From the NCBI RefSeq assembly GCF_019112545.1, contig NW_025064906.1, positions 33,175 through 97,174 of the forward strand: DNA of 64,000 bases, given 5' to 3'. Position 1 is the stretch's first letter. Each line of letters opens with the position of its first letter. This document shows positions 35,003-47,972 of the stretch, piece by piece. The position numbers and the translations under genes were made by a program. The notes beneath the pieces are model-generated. The model was not told the DNA's origin, did not search any database, and saw nothing but the letters and a program-made list of their open reading frames with translations. Origin of the DNA: Guyanagaster necrorhizus. Lineage: Eukaryota > Basidiomycota > Agaricomycetes > Agaricales > Physalacriaceae.

Positions 35003-38000
35003 TCACTGGTCAGCTCTGTCTTTTACCTTCTTCACTTTGGTTTTGGTGCTGAGTTCCTCCTTCTCTTTCTGGAGGTCAGCAATCTGCACTCATATATCTT
35101 TTCAGGTTCTCTTCTTCTTCAGACAGTCTTTTGTCATGTGACTCTTCTGGCTGCAGTTGAAACACTTTCCTTCTTTCTTCATGCAGTCTATGTCCATAGG
35201 CTTTTCTGTCTCTATATATGTAGTTCCTGTACCCATCTTCTGAGTGTGATAGGTAGGGGCTATTGAGGTTTCCAATAATTTTCTGGCAGTTGTCTCTGAC
35301 TGTTTGTTCAGAGTTGGTGGAGTCAGTTTCTTGAGGTAATCTTGCAGGGTCAACTGTTCTGCTTTCTGCCTTTGTTGCTCCTTATACATCTCAATGATTT
35401 GTTCCTTTCATTCATCATATCCCACTGATATTAGGGCTTTGATGCCAATGGCAGAGATCATCATGACATATGAGGAGAGGACTCCTCTCTTGAGAGCCTC
35501 TACTATTCATCTGTCATTTGCTATGTTATCTTGAATCCTGGCAAGCTTCACAAGCTGTTTCAGCTCATCAAAGTAATCTGTGGCTGCCTTATCTCCCATT
35601 TTATACTCCTTGATCTTTTGTTTATGTATTTCTTGTACTGCCAGATCAATAAATTTGTCATGAAGCATTTGTTTGAAGACTGGCCATAAAGGGTATTGAT
35701 AGTGCTCCTGAGTTGACAATCAGAAGTTCAGAGAGATAAGGATCCACTATGTTTTTGCCTTATTCTTGAGATAGGAGGCAGCAAAGATAACCTTGTTCAT
35801 GTTGGTTTCAAGGTATCCAATATACACTTCAAAGTGCTGCTCACAATTGACCAAGAATCTGTCAATATTATCAGATGCCTTCTTGAAGGGGCAAGATTTG
35901 CAGAGTAGATCTAGTTTGCATTGTAAGATGGTAGCATTGTCAGACAAGAGCCTCATCAAATTGAGCCAATCTTTGAAGGGTGGTCAGTGCCACTTTAGAG
36001 GCAGCCCAGAGAATAAATGAAGAGAGTGATCATCAGTGACTGAGCTCCCCTTCAGTGCTTCTTCTTTTTGGATGATGACACCATCTTGCATGATAAACCT
36101 GAGTCTCACTGCTTTGGGGTCATCCTGGACTAGTTTCTTTCTGATCTCACTCTCTGTGGCTTCATCAGGTGAGGGCTGGACCCTTAGCATTCAGCTCTCT
36201 CTATCAGTCTAGAGATTTCAACAGTCACTCAGCCGAGTGATCAGTTGAGGCTGGAATTGTAACAACTAAGTTGCCACTGATCAGACTGAAGGAGTGGAGT
36301 ATAAATAGTTGCTTCAGATTGTTGGAGCCATGTATATGGTTTGCTGTAGAGTGACTGGAGAGGTCCATAGCATTGGCTGGATTCTGATCAGAGATTGATA
36401 CTCTAGCATTCTTTTGATCAGGTCTTTAAAATGGTTTTGATTATACTGGTCTGTAGTATAGCTTGTGGCAGCATGGCATAGAATTTCTGTTTGTTTATTT
36501 GGTTCAGCAGTAATATATAATTTTCCAAGGTGCAATGCCAACCAGTTGGAATTGTGCCATAAAAATATTACCCTCCACTCATACAGTTCCTGATACTCTC
36601 TTGCTCAGACTCTCTGAATTTCTTCTTCCAATGCTTCTTTATCTGTGTCTTCTGTGAGGAGGTACATAAGCTCTCTGCTGGTGTGAGGCAGTTCACTACT
36701 CTCAGTTTCATCATTCTTGTCTTTCTCCCTCTCAAAGAGAGAATCATTGAGCCAGTCAAAGATACTCTCCTCATCTCCTGGCAGTCATATTGTTGTTTTG
36801 CTGCTCTAGCTGAGTGCTGGGCCCAGTGGTGGGACTCATATTGGTTGGGATGGTGATGTCAATATAGGTATCTCTGGTATGGCTTCCAATGTTTAGGTCA
36901 TACTGGTTGCTTTTTATTGCTTGCACTATCTCCACTCACTTGCTATAGGTGTGGAAGTCTTGGTAGTATTGCTTATTGAGGAATTGTTGAGTGACTCTAC
37001 TTCTGAGATACCCTTGAAGAGTGTGAGTGGAGATATATGCATTGAGAGATACTCGAAGCCTGTAGTGCCTGAGGATGAACTCATCATCCTTAAAGGTAGT
37101 ATCAATACTGAGGGTTCAGTTGGAAGAAGAATATTCAAAGGATAGGAGGCAGAAGGCAGCTCTTTGGACATTGTTTTATGGTGGGAGAGAAACTCCCTTA
37201 TCATCTCACCTTCCAGTCTTGCTAGTGGTAAGAGTTTCTCTGAGTCCATCCACTTATGAGTCTGTTTCTGTTATATTGGGTTCATGGAATATGGAGGTCA
37301 AGAGCAAGAGCTGTGAATGGAGCCTGTATCAGTCTGGAGACCTGGCCTAGAGTCACTCTCTCTTGTTTTGATGCTGCTCACTTCTGGTTCATGTGTCATA
37401 TACTGCAGCATCTTACACATACTGCTCCTCTTTCATAACTCTCTGCTTAAGACTGCTGAGAGCTTGGTGATATTCTTCTGGGATCTGTCTTTGTCATTAT
37501 TCCTCCTGTCTGACAGCTTCATTGTAGTGGAAAGGGATGTTAAGATCCCAGATGAGGAATAGGCAGTAGATAATTTTATTGTGAGCTTCTCTTCTTCTGT
37601 TCTCATTGGTGAGTTAATCACTTGATGCTCTTCCCATTCTGGCACTGGTTCCAAGAGACTTGGACATTGGAGAGCTGGTGGCAGGAGTCTTGTGTCACTC
37701 ATTGAAGAAAGAGTAGAGTCTCAGAGCCACTCTAGCAGAATTGATGGAATTTCTAGCATAGTTGCCAACCCCAGAGGTTGGGGATGTAGTAGCTGGATTG
37801 AAAGAGAAGGATTACTAAAAGAAGTCCTTCAAAATGTTCTCATCCTTGTGGTTGGAGATAAGAGGAGAGACCTATAGGTTTCTGAATCCTGTGAGTCGAT
37901 TGTCTTCATTTCTGCTGATAGGTCAAAGAGGGTATTAGTGTCCCTCTTCTTTTTGACTATTTCTCTAATGTGAGCTGCTAAGTCTGGCTTCAGGTACAGG

Positions 38001-38080
38001 CTCTAGGGGCTGGTAGATTGTTCATTAGGATTCTGGAATGTCATAGAGAGGTAAATCAGAGATGATATTGTGAAGAATGT
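35003..38080 (-). pseudogene. gag: gag of element G
   Basis: Minus-strand Gag broken into several open pieces: 37,433-37,702, 36,926-37,249, 36,568-36,774, 36,314-36,541, 35,984-36,190, 35,747-35,959, 35,507-35,719 and 35,102-35,389. The CCHC knuckle is CFNCSQKSHMTKDC (about 35,125-35,170). The capsid-like region includes FLVNCEQHFEVYIGYLETN. The hydrophobic stretch is NLKQLFILHSFSLISGNLVV (about 36,270-36,330). Gag ends at TGA 35003-35005. B then interrupts the 5' leader of G at 38,090. Confidence 0.78.
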
Positions 38081-38090
38081 GTCTGATGTG

Positions 38091-38590
38091 TGTTACATGC
38101 ATGCCACTGTCCTTCATGTCATCTCAACCAATCATAGATTCAATCATGGAAACCCACTGGACTCTGACCACTCTCTATTACCTATTAATTTCATTTTCAC
38201 TATTATCATTTTACATCTGTATCTCACATTATAATATCTAGACCCTAAACTCAGTAGTGAATATTGATATCAGAACCCAATGGAACCTCACTCAGAATTA
38301 GCTACCATTAGTATATAAAGCCATGTATAACCATTGTAACTACTCAGTTTGAATATCAACTTGGATAGCCATCTACACTTCATACTCACTTCAACTCCTT
38401 TTTCTTCATCCATCAGATTCTGCTCCAAAGGATACTTCTCTTCACTTTTCTGAACAGAACTCTGTTCCATCCATCCAAATTCTTGGGCCCCAACTCAAGG
38501 ATGATATTGCCAATAGCTTTGTTAATGCCTATGCACTCTGCCAGTCTCCATGTGTGCACTTAAACCCACTTGATTGGCATGTTCCTAACA
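38091..38590 (+). repeat. 5' LTR of element B
   Basis: 500 bp, TGTTACATGC to CCTAACA, followed by the same GTATATTTGAACTC primer-binding site as in A. The TATA box TATATAAAG is near 38,311-38,319. Confidence 0.94.
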
Positions 38591-39711
38591 GTATATTTGA
38601 ACTCAAACCCTTGAGTCAAAAATTTTTATCATATCCACCACATTTACCCAACCCACAGAAACTGATCTTGAACAAACCCAGCCTACTCATCACAACATGT
38701 TTTCCATAGAAGACATTCTGGTCTCTGTCTCAAAGGAACAACCAGACCTTTTCAGATTAGTCTCTAGTGGAGGACAACCTTCCTGTAGGGAAACCTACAA
38801 TCACTCTAGCTTCACTGCCCACCAATGTAATTATGATGATTTCTCTAACTCTTTTGATATCACCAGCATCCCAACTAATGGAGCCTGATGTATGGTGCCT
38901 GAATCAACCTTCAAATAGACTCTTTATCCCTGGACAACATGTATGACAGCCCAGACTCAGAGGGCAGAGATGAAGACACCCCTACTCATACTCCTATTTA
39001 ACAGAAATCAGATGGTAATCCATCAAACTCTTTTCCAGATGGACCAGATGGACCAGGTGGTTCCAATAGCCCAGACAGCTCTGATAGCCCTGCAGAAAGT
39101 AACAACCCAAATTAGCAGAATATGTTCCTAGAATTTATGAACCTGTTATAAGGAGTCTTCACTTCCCTCAATAACTCTAAACCAGCCACTATTCATACCA
39201 AGGTTAAAGAACTGGAACCATTTTATAGCTCTAACCCTCACAAACTGAAGGCCTTCATTGTCTCCCTTCAGTTAAACTTCAATGATAGGTCTACTGCATT
39301 TGCAACAGATGCCAACAAGATCAACTATGCTATTTCCTTCTTGGCTGGCACCATGCTTAACTGGTTCAAACTAGACATTCTTAACTCCAATCTGTGGAAT
39401 CCACCAGCCTGGCAATTCTCCTATGTGGCTTTCTTAGATGAGCTTTATAGCAACTTTGGCCTCTTTGATGCTATCAGAGATGCCGAAGATGCATTAGAAC
39501 ATCTTTGGATGCATGATAGAGATCAGATCATAAAGTATATAGTTTAATTCAACCAGTACATCTCACAAATTGAGTACAGAGATAACTCCCTCTGCTATGC
39601 CTTTTATTGTAGCCTCTGCACTCATATCAAGGATGATATGACACATTATAGAAAGCCAAACAACCTTTGTGATATACACTTCCTTGCCTAAGAACTTGAT
39701 GCTCACTACTG

Positions 39712-41517
39712 AATCTGATAACATGCCCTCTCTGTGTTTAGGCATGTAAAATTACAAAAATTGAGAATACATAGACTGCATTTCAGTCTAGTAAGCATGT
39801 AACTGAGAATAGAAGAAGAGCACACAGAAACCTAGCCATCATGAGGCTAAACTAAAGTAACAAAGAGCAGAGTGCATGGCCTAGTAGCAGACAAATACCA
39901 GAGAGGTTAGACTGCATGTGAGATCCTAGCACTTGGCTCTAAATGTGCCAATACCATTACAAGAGAGTATGCTAAAAATAAAAAGAATATGATCAAAATA
40001 TGATTAGCAACCTTAATCACATTGATCAATGATGCACTGATGGAACATGCTTTAGAACAGAGATCTGAGACCCAAAGAAAGGTATCTGAATAACTGGGTG
40101 CTAAACAGAGAGATGCAATGATGGCAACAAGAGGACAGATAGAGGAGTACTACTCTTAGAGATGAATAGCACATGTACTGCTCAGAGACTTGCATGCATA
40201 CTTATAGTGCTTTAGTGCACTTAACACAGTGAGAGACCCTGCATCATACTATGATATGACACATACCATATTGAGTAAGTTAATTAATGCATACCAGGCC
40301 AGAAGTGATGCATTTTATGTGCTAGAGGGAATATTAAGACACTGGAAAAGAGAACATAACTATTGTGGCTGACTCTGGATATAAGAGATAACTCTGGAAA
40401 TCTAAAACAGTTTACTGCTGTCAGAGATGTGTCACTGAAAGAATAAGAAAGCAAGCAGATCTGGCTAGGCCAGCTAGCCAAGGTCAGCTAGCAAGAAAAC
40501 ATTGTGCAGTCCTGGCCTGGAAGAGAATAAGTATGACAACTGTGATATGCACATGAATAATACCCATGGGATCTGACATAGAGTCTCATGCTTTAAAGAT
40601 ATCATAATAGGATTATATTAGTAAATACTATAGTAGAGTATTTAAATATCACATTGTATGAGTAGAAGAGAGAGTTTTTGACCTCCACAGATGCAATGTA
40701 TTAGGCATAGAAAGCTTTGCATTCTAGCTCTAGGTTTGTGTTTGTAACTTTGGGTAAGAAAATAGATGTATTATTGAATATTCTTGAGAGAGCTGTGAGA
40801 ACTAAATGAGGCATCAAAGCTTGCAAAGGACTTGAGCTCAATTTGATAAGAGGTTTTAGATCATGCTCTAACCTGAGAATAAGAGAGTGGTGTCTGAAGG
40901 GTATTATCTTGAGTTTTTAAGGTATTTGTGATGTGTGGCACTACAGGTGGCAGAGATTCAAACCCTTTGGTCTGTCAGATGATGTTTATTATGTTTTTGT
41001 GTCTCTGGATTGTATAAGTTTGAATCCTGTGGGTCTATGATTGGTTTGGGAACTTGTGAACAGAGATCTGTGCTCTTTGGCACTTGTAAACATATTTGTG
41101 ATTGGTTTTTGCTTAAAGTGTGAAGCTTTGAGTTGTATATTATATGTGTTAGGAATTTTGAGGTGATCTAAGCTGTGCTTAGGACTTTTTGGAGAGTTTT
41201 GTGAGAGTGTTTCAATGTATTGTATTGAGCTGCAGTACTCTTTGCCTTGAAGCCCAGCAACACCTGTTGCCACCTCTTGTTTTGATAAGACAAAAAGCTT
41301 TGGAACTTAGAGAGATCTCAGACTGTTATAAGCATGCTATTACTGTTTGCATGCTGTGATCTCATTGAAGAAGATAATTATATTTGTTGATTACTACTTT
41401 TATCACATTATAATCCCCCCATAAATTAAGAATTTTGTGTGTGTGTTGGTGTGAGTATGGTCAGTGGATAATGCTCTGCTGTATCTGTTTTCACCTTGTA
41501 TGCACTCAGATCCTCTT
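39712..41517 (-). mobile_element. 1.8-kb insertion in gag of B, possible LTR fragment
   Basis: Absent from element A. It is bounded by TACTG (39707-39711) and TATTG (41518-41522), a likely TSD with one transition. 39716-41407 starts TGATAA and ends TTATCACA, so it looks like a roughly 1.7-kb LTR in minus orientation. TTATAATCCCCCC follows, resembling the complement of a polypurine tract, and then about 100 bp of possible internal sequence. No coding frame of note. It may instead be an unrelated insertion; the family is not recognised. Confidence 0.4.
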
Positions 41518-41846
41518 TATTGGAAGACCAAAATTGCTCATGAAAACCAGAACAATAAGGCCTCCAACTAATCCTCGAACCCCAAATCCAAGAGGTCCAA
41601 CTCTTCTTCCTCAGACTTCAGCTCCACACTAAAATCTACTATCCCTAAGTCTTATGCCAATAAGCTAGGCAAAGATGGCCATCTTACTTAGAAAGAAAAA
41701 GACCACTGGCACTAGAACAACCTGTGTATGTTCTATGGAGCCAAACACAAGACTGAAGACTGCAACAAGTGGAAGGCAGCAGCCTCTGCCCAGAGTTGTG
41801 CAGCTGAAGTCAACACTGCTCTCATGGAGCCAGCTCCTATAGAGTT

Positions 41847-41853
41847 GAAAAAC
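41847..41853 (+). promoter_or_regulatory. Putative -1 frameshift site of element B, G AAA AAC
   Basis: Same position as in A: in the gag frame, directly before UAG. The -1 frame continues CTA GAA AGC into the protease. Confidence 0.6.
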
Positions 41854-44800
41854 TAGAAAGCAACTCTGTTCCCTCTGTGCAAGTTCAGGGTTGTGTTGAC
41901 TCTATTCATACACTGGAGGTTATCACCCTCAATGCAACATCCCTTTCTAATCACTCCTTCTATATTCCCCTTTCAGCAGAATTACTAACTACTATGGAAC
42001 CCAATGGTTTCTCAACTTGTATTATTCTGCATTTTCTTACCCTTATTGATTCTGATTCTAGCCACTGCTTTGTTGATACTAAGTATATAGCTGCTAATGA
42101 AATCTCTATTAAAACTATCTCTAGTGTGCAACTTTGATTGTTTGATGGCTCTATTGGGAGCCATATATCTCAAATCACAACTATCTCTATCTGTTTTCTG
42201 TCTAGAGACACCTTCTCCATCAACTTCTATGTCACTCCTCTGAATTCATCTTGCAATCTTGTCTTAGAATACAACTGGCTCTCCCACTACAATCCACTGA
42301 TTGACTGGGCTGAGAACAGTATCACTTTCTGCTCAAGCTACCAGGATCTCACTCCAACCAATTCTGCAGCCTCTATCACATCTCAGGGACTTCTATGCCC
42401 ACAGAACAACAGTCCACCCCTCTCTGAGCCTTCCAGCTCAATTCTGAGACTTCCATGCCCACTGAACTCTATCAGTCTAACTTCTGAGGCTTCACTCTAT
42501 TCCAAATCCACTTTGAGTAGCCAGCAGACTCTATTCCCATATAAACCCATCTATTTCTATCCTTCCTCAGAGTCTTTTACTATGAAAGCACACCCAAAAA
42601 TCTCTATCATATCTGCTGCCACATTTGTCCAAGCCAGTATAGAAGAAGGCACTCAGCAGTTCACACTGCAGCCTTTCTTGCCGAATATTAGAGCTAAAGC
42701 CACATCCACAAAACTGGCAGATCTTTTATCAGTGCCAATAGAGTACCATGATTTGGCAGATGTCTTCAGTGATACTCTCTCCAAAAAGCTATCTGAACAC
42801 AGGCTATATGACCTCAAAATCAACCTTGAGGAAGGAACATCTCCACTACTTGGACCCATTTATTCTCTTTCAGAATCTGAACTCAAGATCTTATGAGAGT
42901 TGATTGATGATAATCTGCATAATGGGTTCATTACTCTATTCCACTCTCCACACAGAGCTTTGGTCCTATTTGTCAAAAAGAAAACTGATGAACTCTGACT
43001 CTGTGTTGACTACCATAGCCTAAACAAAATCTCCAAGAAGAATCACTACCCTCTTTCCCTCATTTCTGACCTCCTTGACTCTGCCTGCTCCACACACATC
43101 TACACCAAGCTCAACCTGCAACATGCCTACTATCTCATTCACATATCCAAAGGAGATGAATGAAAAACAGCTTTTCAGACCCATTATGGTTCCTTTGAAT
43201 GGCATGTCATGCCTTTTGGCCTCACAAATACTCTGGTGGCATTCTAATAATTTGTAAATGATATATTCTCAGACATGCTTGATATATCAGTAGTAGTCTA
43301 CCTTGACAAAATCCTCATATATTCTGACAACCCAGAAGATCATTAGAAATATGTTCATGAGGTTCTACACAGGCTTAGAACTAATGGACTCTACTGCAAG
43401 AGTTCTAAATGTGAATTCAATCAGAATTCTGTGGAATACCTAGGCTACATCCTATCATCTGAAGGACTTCACATGTCTGAAGAAAAAGTCAAGGCCATTG
43501 TTGACTGGCCAATACTGCAAAAGATCAAGGACATCCAATCTTTTCTTGGCTTCACCAACTTCTACTGTCACTTCATACATGAATATAGTGATATTGTTCT
43601 TCCTCTTACATGACTCACCTGCAAGGAAACTGCATGGAAATTTGATAACAAATATTTGGCTGCCTTCAATGCATTGAAACAGGCCTTTACATATGCCTTT
43701 ATCCTTATCTACTGAGTCTCTAATCAAAAGAGAATGGTAGAAACCAACACCTCTGATTATACAATTGCAGCTATCCTCTCCATCTATCTTGAAGATAGCA
43801 AAATTCACCCCATCTCTTTCTGCTTCCAGAGCCTCCACAATGCTGAACTCAACTATAACACCCATGACAAAGAGCTTCTAGCCATTTTTGAGGCCTTTAA
43901 ACATTGACAGCACTATCTTGAAGGCTCTGCAGACTCTATTGACATCATAACAGACCACAAGAACCTTGAATATTTCACCACCACCAAGATTTTAACCTAC
44001 CAACAGGTCCACTGGTCTGAATACCTATCCAAATTCAATCTAATAATTTGGTTCTGCCCTGGAAAACTTGGTGGAAAACCAGATGTACTCATTAGACAAT
44101 AGAATGTCTACTCTAAAGAGGGAGATAGCCAATATGCCCAAGTCAACCCTCACAATTTCTGACCCATGTTCACCCAAGAACAACTCTCTGCATCACTCTG
44201 CACAACCTATCTTGAAGGCTCTACTCTATAGGCTAGTGCCATCATGGATATCAACAAACTTCACACTAATATCAAACAAGTACAATTGTCTAACTCTACA
44301 TGCTCTGATAGCCTCCACCAGGCCAAGGCCACTTCTGAATCCTCTCTCTCTCAGTGGTCTATTGACAAATCCAACATCCTTCAGTTTGAAGGCTGCATCT
44401 ATGTTCCAGACTCTGATGATCTCCATCTCTGTATACTATAGAACAATCATGACCACATCTTGGCAGATCACTTTGGTCAAAATCAGACATTAGAACTAGT
44501 CCAGCAGAACTATACCTGATCAAAGATGCATCAATATGTTTGACACTATGTTAAGTTCTGCACAGTTTGTGGATGCAATAAGACACCTAGACACTACTCC
44601 TATAGGTTACTCAAACCTCTATCAGTCTCCAAATGGCCATAGGATTCTATTTCCATAGATTTCATTGAACAACTATCAGACTCTAATAGATTTACTGCCA
44701 TCTTAATAGTCATAGACTGAGCTAGCAAGTAAGTTATCTTCATTCCCACTCACAACACCATTAACTTTATGGAGCTTGTTCAACTTTTTTTTATTTATGT

Positions 44801-45141
44801 CTTCTCCAAACATAGAGTATCCAGTCTTTCATATGTCACAATTGGAACCCATAGAAGAAAACACTATTTCTAACTGAATCCAACCATCACCACCTCCAGT
44901 CAAAGTTGATAGAGAAGAACATTTCAAAATAGCCTAAATTCTCAACTCTAAACTGGACTGCTGGTTCTGCTGCCCACTGCTGTACAAAATCCAGTGGCTA
45001 GACTACAAAGATACCAATGAAGAGTTTGCTTGGTTATCAGCCTCCAAGTTCTTTACTGACAAATTTATTGAAGAATTTCACTATTGATACTCAGGCAAAT
45101 CAGGACTCTTATCCAAAGTTACTCAATCATTCTGTTCTTGA
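41854..45141 (+). pseudogene. pol: pol of element B
   Basis: The protease has LIDSDSSHCFVD (about 42,047-42,083); the active-site Gly of DSG is Asp here. A 252-codon open stretch (42138-42896) covers the protease C-terminus and the RT entry (SVPIEYHDLADVFSDTLSKK). RT reads YLDK at 43299-43310 instead of YLDD, losing a catalytic Asp. RNase H is at 43,560-43,920. The integrase is truncated by a deletion at about 44,820-44,830. The chromodomain remnant ends at TGA 45139-45141. Many stops are transition-type. Confidence 0.83.
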
Positions 45142-45315
45142 TACAACACTACTTCAGATGTCACTGGAGCCCCACCTTACTATTTCAATTCTAACCACTG
45201 AATATCATCTCAATCACCCCTTTTACACTTTCAAAAAGTCAAAATCTTATATTTACATTTTTTTCTCTACTACTAACATCTGATATCTTTTCTATATATA
45301 TTTTGTACAAAATCT

Positions 45316-46706
45316 TTATAAGGAAGTGGAATCCAACAGGCCTGCATCAAAACCAGAACTCTTCCTCCACCTCTTTAACTCCTCTATATCCTCATCCAGC
45401 CCCTTCAACATCATCTCCCACAGATTTTCCACCTCTTGATTCTTCTCATCCTTCAAAAGCAGACAAGCTTTCTTCCTGGCCTCCAACTCAGACTCCAAAA
45501 ACAACTCTGAGAAAGAAGATATATCATCTGATCTATAATCATTCTGGAGACCCACTATAGTACTGCAGACATCTGTCATCTCATCTGCCAACTCATCCAT
45601 ATGATACATCAACTTGTGTATTAACTTCAAAAGCTGATGGAGACTGGCAGAGACCTCCACACTGCTGATCACCTCACTTACAGTGATGTCTTTGTTGAAT
45701 GAACAGGTGGTTTTCTTGATCTTGCAGCAAGAGCAAGTCTGCCTTTAACTGGCACCTTCAGTTACCAGTCATGCATAATACTATATGCTATCTTGATGAC
45801 AGCACACATAACTCTCTGAAAACAAATGCTAAGTCAAACCATGTAAGAAAACCAAGACACTTACTTTCATCATCCAACAACTCTTCACCCTCTGCCAGCT
45901 CTGCAACTTCCAACTTCATCTGCTTTTTGAGACTAGCAACCACCTCTGTCCCACTGCCATCCACTACATGTCTCAACTTGAACTTGCATTTATAGTTCTT
46001 CTCTGCTAGACTCACTATCCTCTTTTTTTCCTCTCACATCCTCTTTCTCCTCTCCAGGGTCCTCTTGGATTCTTCTGACTCATCATGTCTCTGAGTCCTC
46101 TTGCCCTGCTCATCATCAGACTCTAGAGACATATGATCAGTCACTCTCTTGAAGCAAACACCAGAGCCAGGACCAAACCATTCTGCCAGCACTTGACACA
46201 GACAAAAGTCAATGGCCTTCACAGGGGTCATTTGCAATCCATCCTCAGTAACCATTCCCTTCTGCCCTATCTCTAAGACTGAAGCCCTCACCATGGTCTC
46301 TGCAGCCTCTCTCTCCTCAGTCTCCCTTCAAGCTACCTCTCTCAATGCCTTCTCTGCCTCCTTTATCTGCCTCTCTGCTGCTTGCCAGACCTCCTCCCTC
46401 TTCTTCTCCAATCTCTCTTGCTGCTTCTTTCTCTCTGCCTCTCAGGTCACATGATCTGCCCAGACCTTCTCCTCTCTCTCCTGCTCCCTTTTTCACTCTG
46501 AGTGGACTCTTACAGTCTCTGCATACTCTTCCTCTACAGTCTGCTATTCCAGACAAAATAATTCCTTGGTCTCTTCAGGGCCATCAGGGGTGGATTCCCT
46601 CACTAAAGGCTCAGGAGTACATGAGTGATGATACACAGTGGGAAATGACAGAGTTAGGATAATGGTAGTGGTATCTGACTAAGTTGCAAAAAATTCTCAT
46701 GGCCAT
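45316..46706 (-). pseudogene. Antisense coiled-coil / Cys-cluster ORF of element B
   Basis: Counterpart of 11759-13157 in A. ATG is at 46704-46706 in B. The long coiled coil (QERLEKKREEVWQAAERQIK) is followed by a 49-bp intron, 45816-45864, with donor GTAAGT and acceptor TTTTCAG, exactly as in A. Splicing joins DDE to KSYVCCHQDSIW and then CSCCKIKKTTC. The C-terminal 119 codons (45316-45672) are free of stops and helical (DELADEMTDVCSTIVGLQND). Upstream there are several Trp/Arg/Gln-type stops and a probable indel near the start. It lies between pol and the 3' LTR, transcribed against the element. Confidence 0.72.
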
Positions 46707-46781
46707 CAATAATCTTCCATATGGCTCCACTAGCTATTGGGATCTGCACTCTTGAGCACAAGAATGCTAATGGAGGGATAC

Positions 46782-47281
46782 TGTTACACACATGCTGTCA
46801 GCCTCCATGTCACCTCAACTAACCATAGACTCAATCACAGAAACCCACTAGATTCCAGCTGCTCTCCATTACCTATTAATTTTATTTTCACTATTATCAT
46901 TTCACATTCATATTTTACATTGTAACATCCAGACTCTGAACTCAGTAGTGAATATTGATATCAGAACCCAATGGAACCCGACTTGGAATTAGCTACTATT
47001 AGTATATAAAGCCATATATAACCATTGTAACTACTCAGTTTGAATATCAACTTAGATAGCTATCTACACTTCATACTCACTTTAACTCCTTCTTCTTTGT
47101 CTGTTGGATTCTGCTCTGAAGGATACTCCTCTTCACTTCCCTGAACAGAACTCTGTTCCATCCATCTAAATCCTTAGGCCCCAACTTAAGAGTGACATTG
47201 CCAATAGCTTCATTGATGCCCATGCACTCTGCCAGTCTCTGCACATGCACTCAAACCCACTCAATTGGTATGTTCCTAACA
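46782..47281 (+). repeat. 3' LTR of element B
   Basis: 500 bp, begins TGTTACACAC and ends CCTAACA, preceded by the purine run TGGAGGGATA. Confidence 0.94.
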
Positions 47282-47286
47282 ATATG

Positions 47287-47506
47287 TTAGAATTTGTTGT
47301 AATGTTGGATAGCCCAGATAGTAATCAAGTGATATCCCCAGCACAGCTGGATGATCACAAGTAAGCCTAAGAGTGTTCCAATGATGAAAACTAGGAGTTC
47401 AAAAAACTCTCAATCAAAGTTTGAGTCAGATGTATTGATGGTGGACATTCAGTTTCCTCCACACTTTTAGTATGTGAGGAAAGAGAAGGAGAAGCTTTGA
47501 GCTAAT
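47287..47506 (-). other. 5' leader and primer-binding site of element G
   Basis: Minus-strand leader of G between its 5' LTR and the B insertion. 47493-47505 (plus strand AGCTTTGAGCTAA) is the primer-binding-site complement. It matches the 13-base stretch in the left LTR of G exactly and the right LTR with two transitions. Confidence 0.7.
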
Positions 47507-47967
47507 TGTTAGACCCAAGCATCACATGAACAGATACACATGATAAACAGGCATCACCTCACACCTTGGGTGATTGGCTGAGTTTACTTATGCATATACT
47601 GATCTGTGTGTTATAAGGTCTTAGGATTGGCTCAAGGATAGAATGGTATAAGAGAAAACTTTAGCTTGAAGCTGGAGACTACCAGTGAGAGCAAGCCTGC
47701 TTAAATACTGTACAAGTTCATGGCTAATTATACTACTTCCTATTGTGCATTATTGAGTCCTTTGTGCTTATTATCCTTGAGTGTCCCTACTGTACATAAA
47801 AAAGTTCTTATGCATCATTGGGCAGCTCTGTTGTATTGAAAGACAATGACAGACTTGGCTTGTTGTGCTGATAAAGCCTTGTCCCATGGTATTAAGCACT
47901 TGCCTTGGCACCTTGACTAAGCATAAATAGAGGTTATCAAGGAAAAAAAAATAGTAAAATTATAACA
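47507..47967 (-). repeat. 5' LTR of element G
   Basis: 461 bp. The plus strand begins TGTTAGACCC and ends AATTATAACA, followed by CTCTG (TSD). Confidence 0.92.
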
Positions 47968-47972
47968 CTCTG

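Larger units (their letters stand above)
38631..41856 (+). pseudogene. gag: gag of element B, interrupted by an insertion
   Basis: The start codon corresponding to A has decayed to ATA (38631). Readable parts are SMEDILA-like N-terminal sequence (38,697-38,888) and the capsid-like domain (39,300-39,700). A 1.8-kb insertion follows, and the knuckle region resumes after 41,518 with CMFYGAKHKTEDC (about 41,727-41,765), where the second Cys is now Tyr. The gag stop TAG is 41854-41856, preceded by the heptamer G-AAA-AAC. Confidence 0.8.
38091..47281 (+). mobile_element. Gypsy element B (family 1), inserted in G
   Basis: A second copy of family 1, 9,191 bp with 500-bp LTRs. Flanks ATGTG (38086-38090) and ATATG (47282-47286) are a TSD with one transition. 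Compared with A it has a 1.8-kb insert in gag (39712-41517) and a deletion of about 608 bp in the integrase (at 44,820-44,830). All recognisable domains correspond to those of A. Non-functional. Confidence 0.93.
24061..47967 (-). mobile_element. Gypsy element G (family 2), split by F and B and internally deleted
   Basis: A minus-strand element inside gag of E. Flanks TTCTG (24056-24060) and CTCTG (47968-47972) are a TSD with one transition. Its own pieces are 24061-25497, 33556-38090 and 47287-47967, about 6.65 kb in total. This is about 1.5 kb short of its relatives because a block from RT into integrase is missing near 25,195. Gag is well represented (35-38 kb). Confidence 0.88.
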
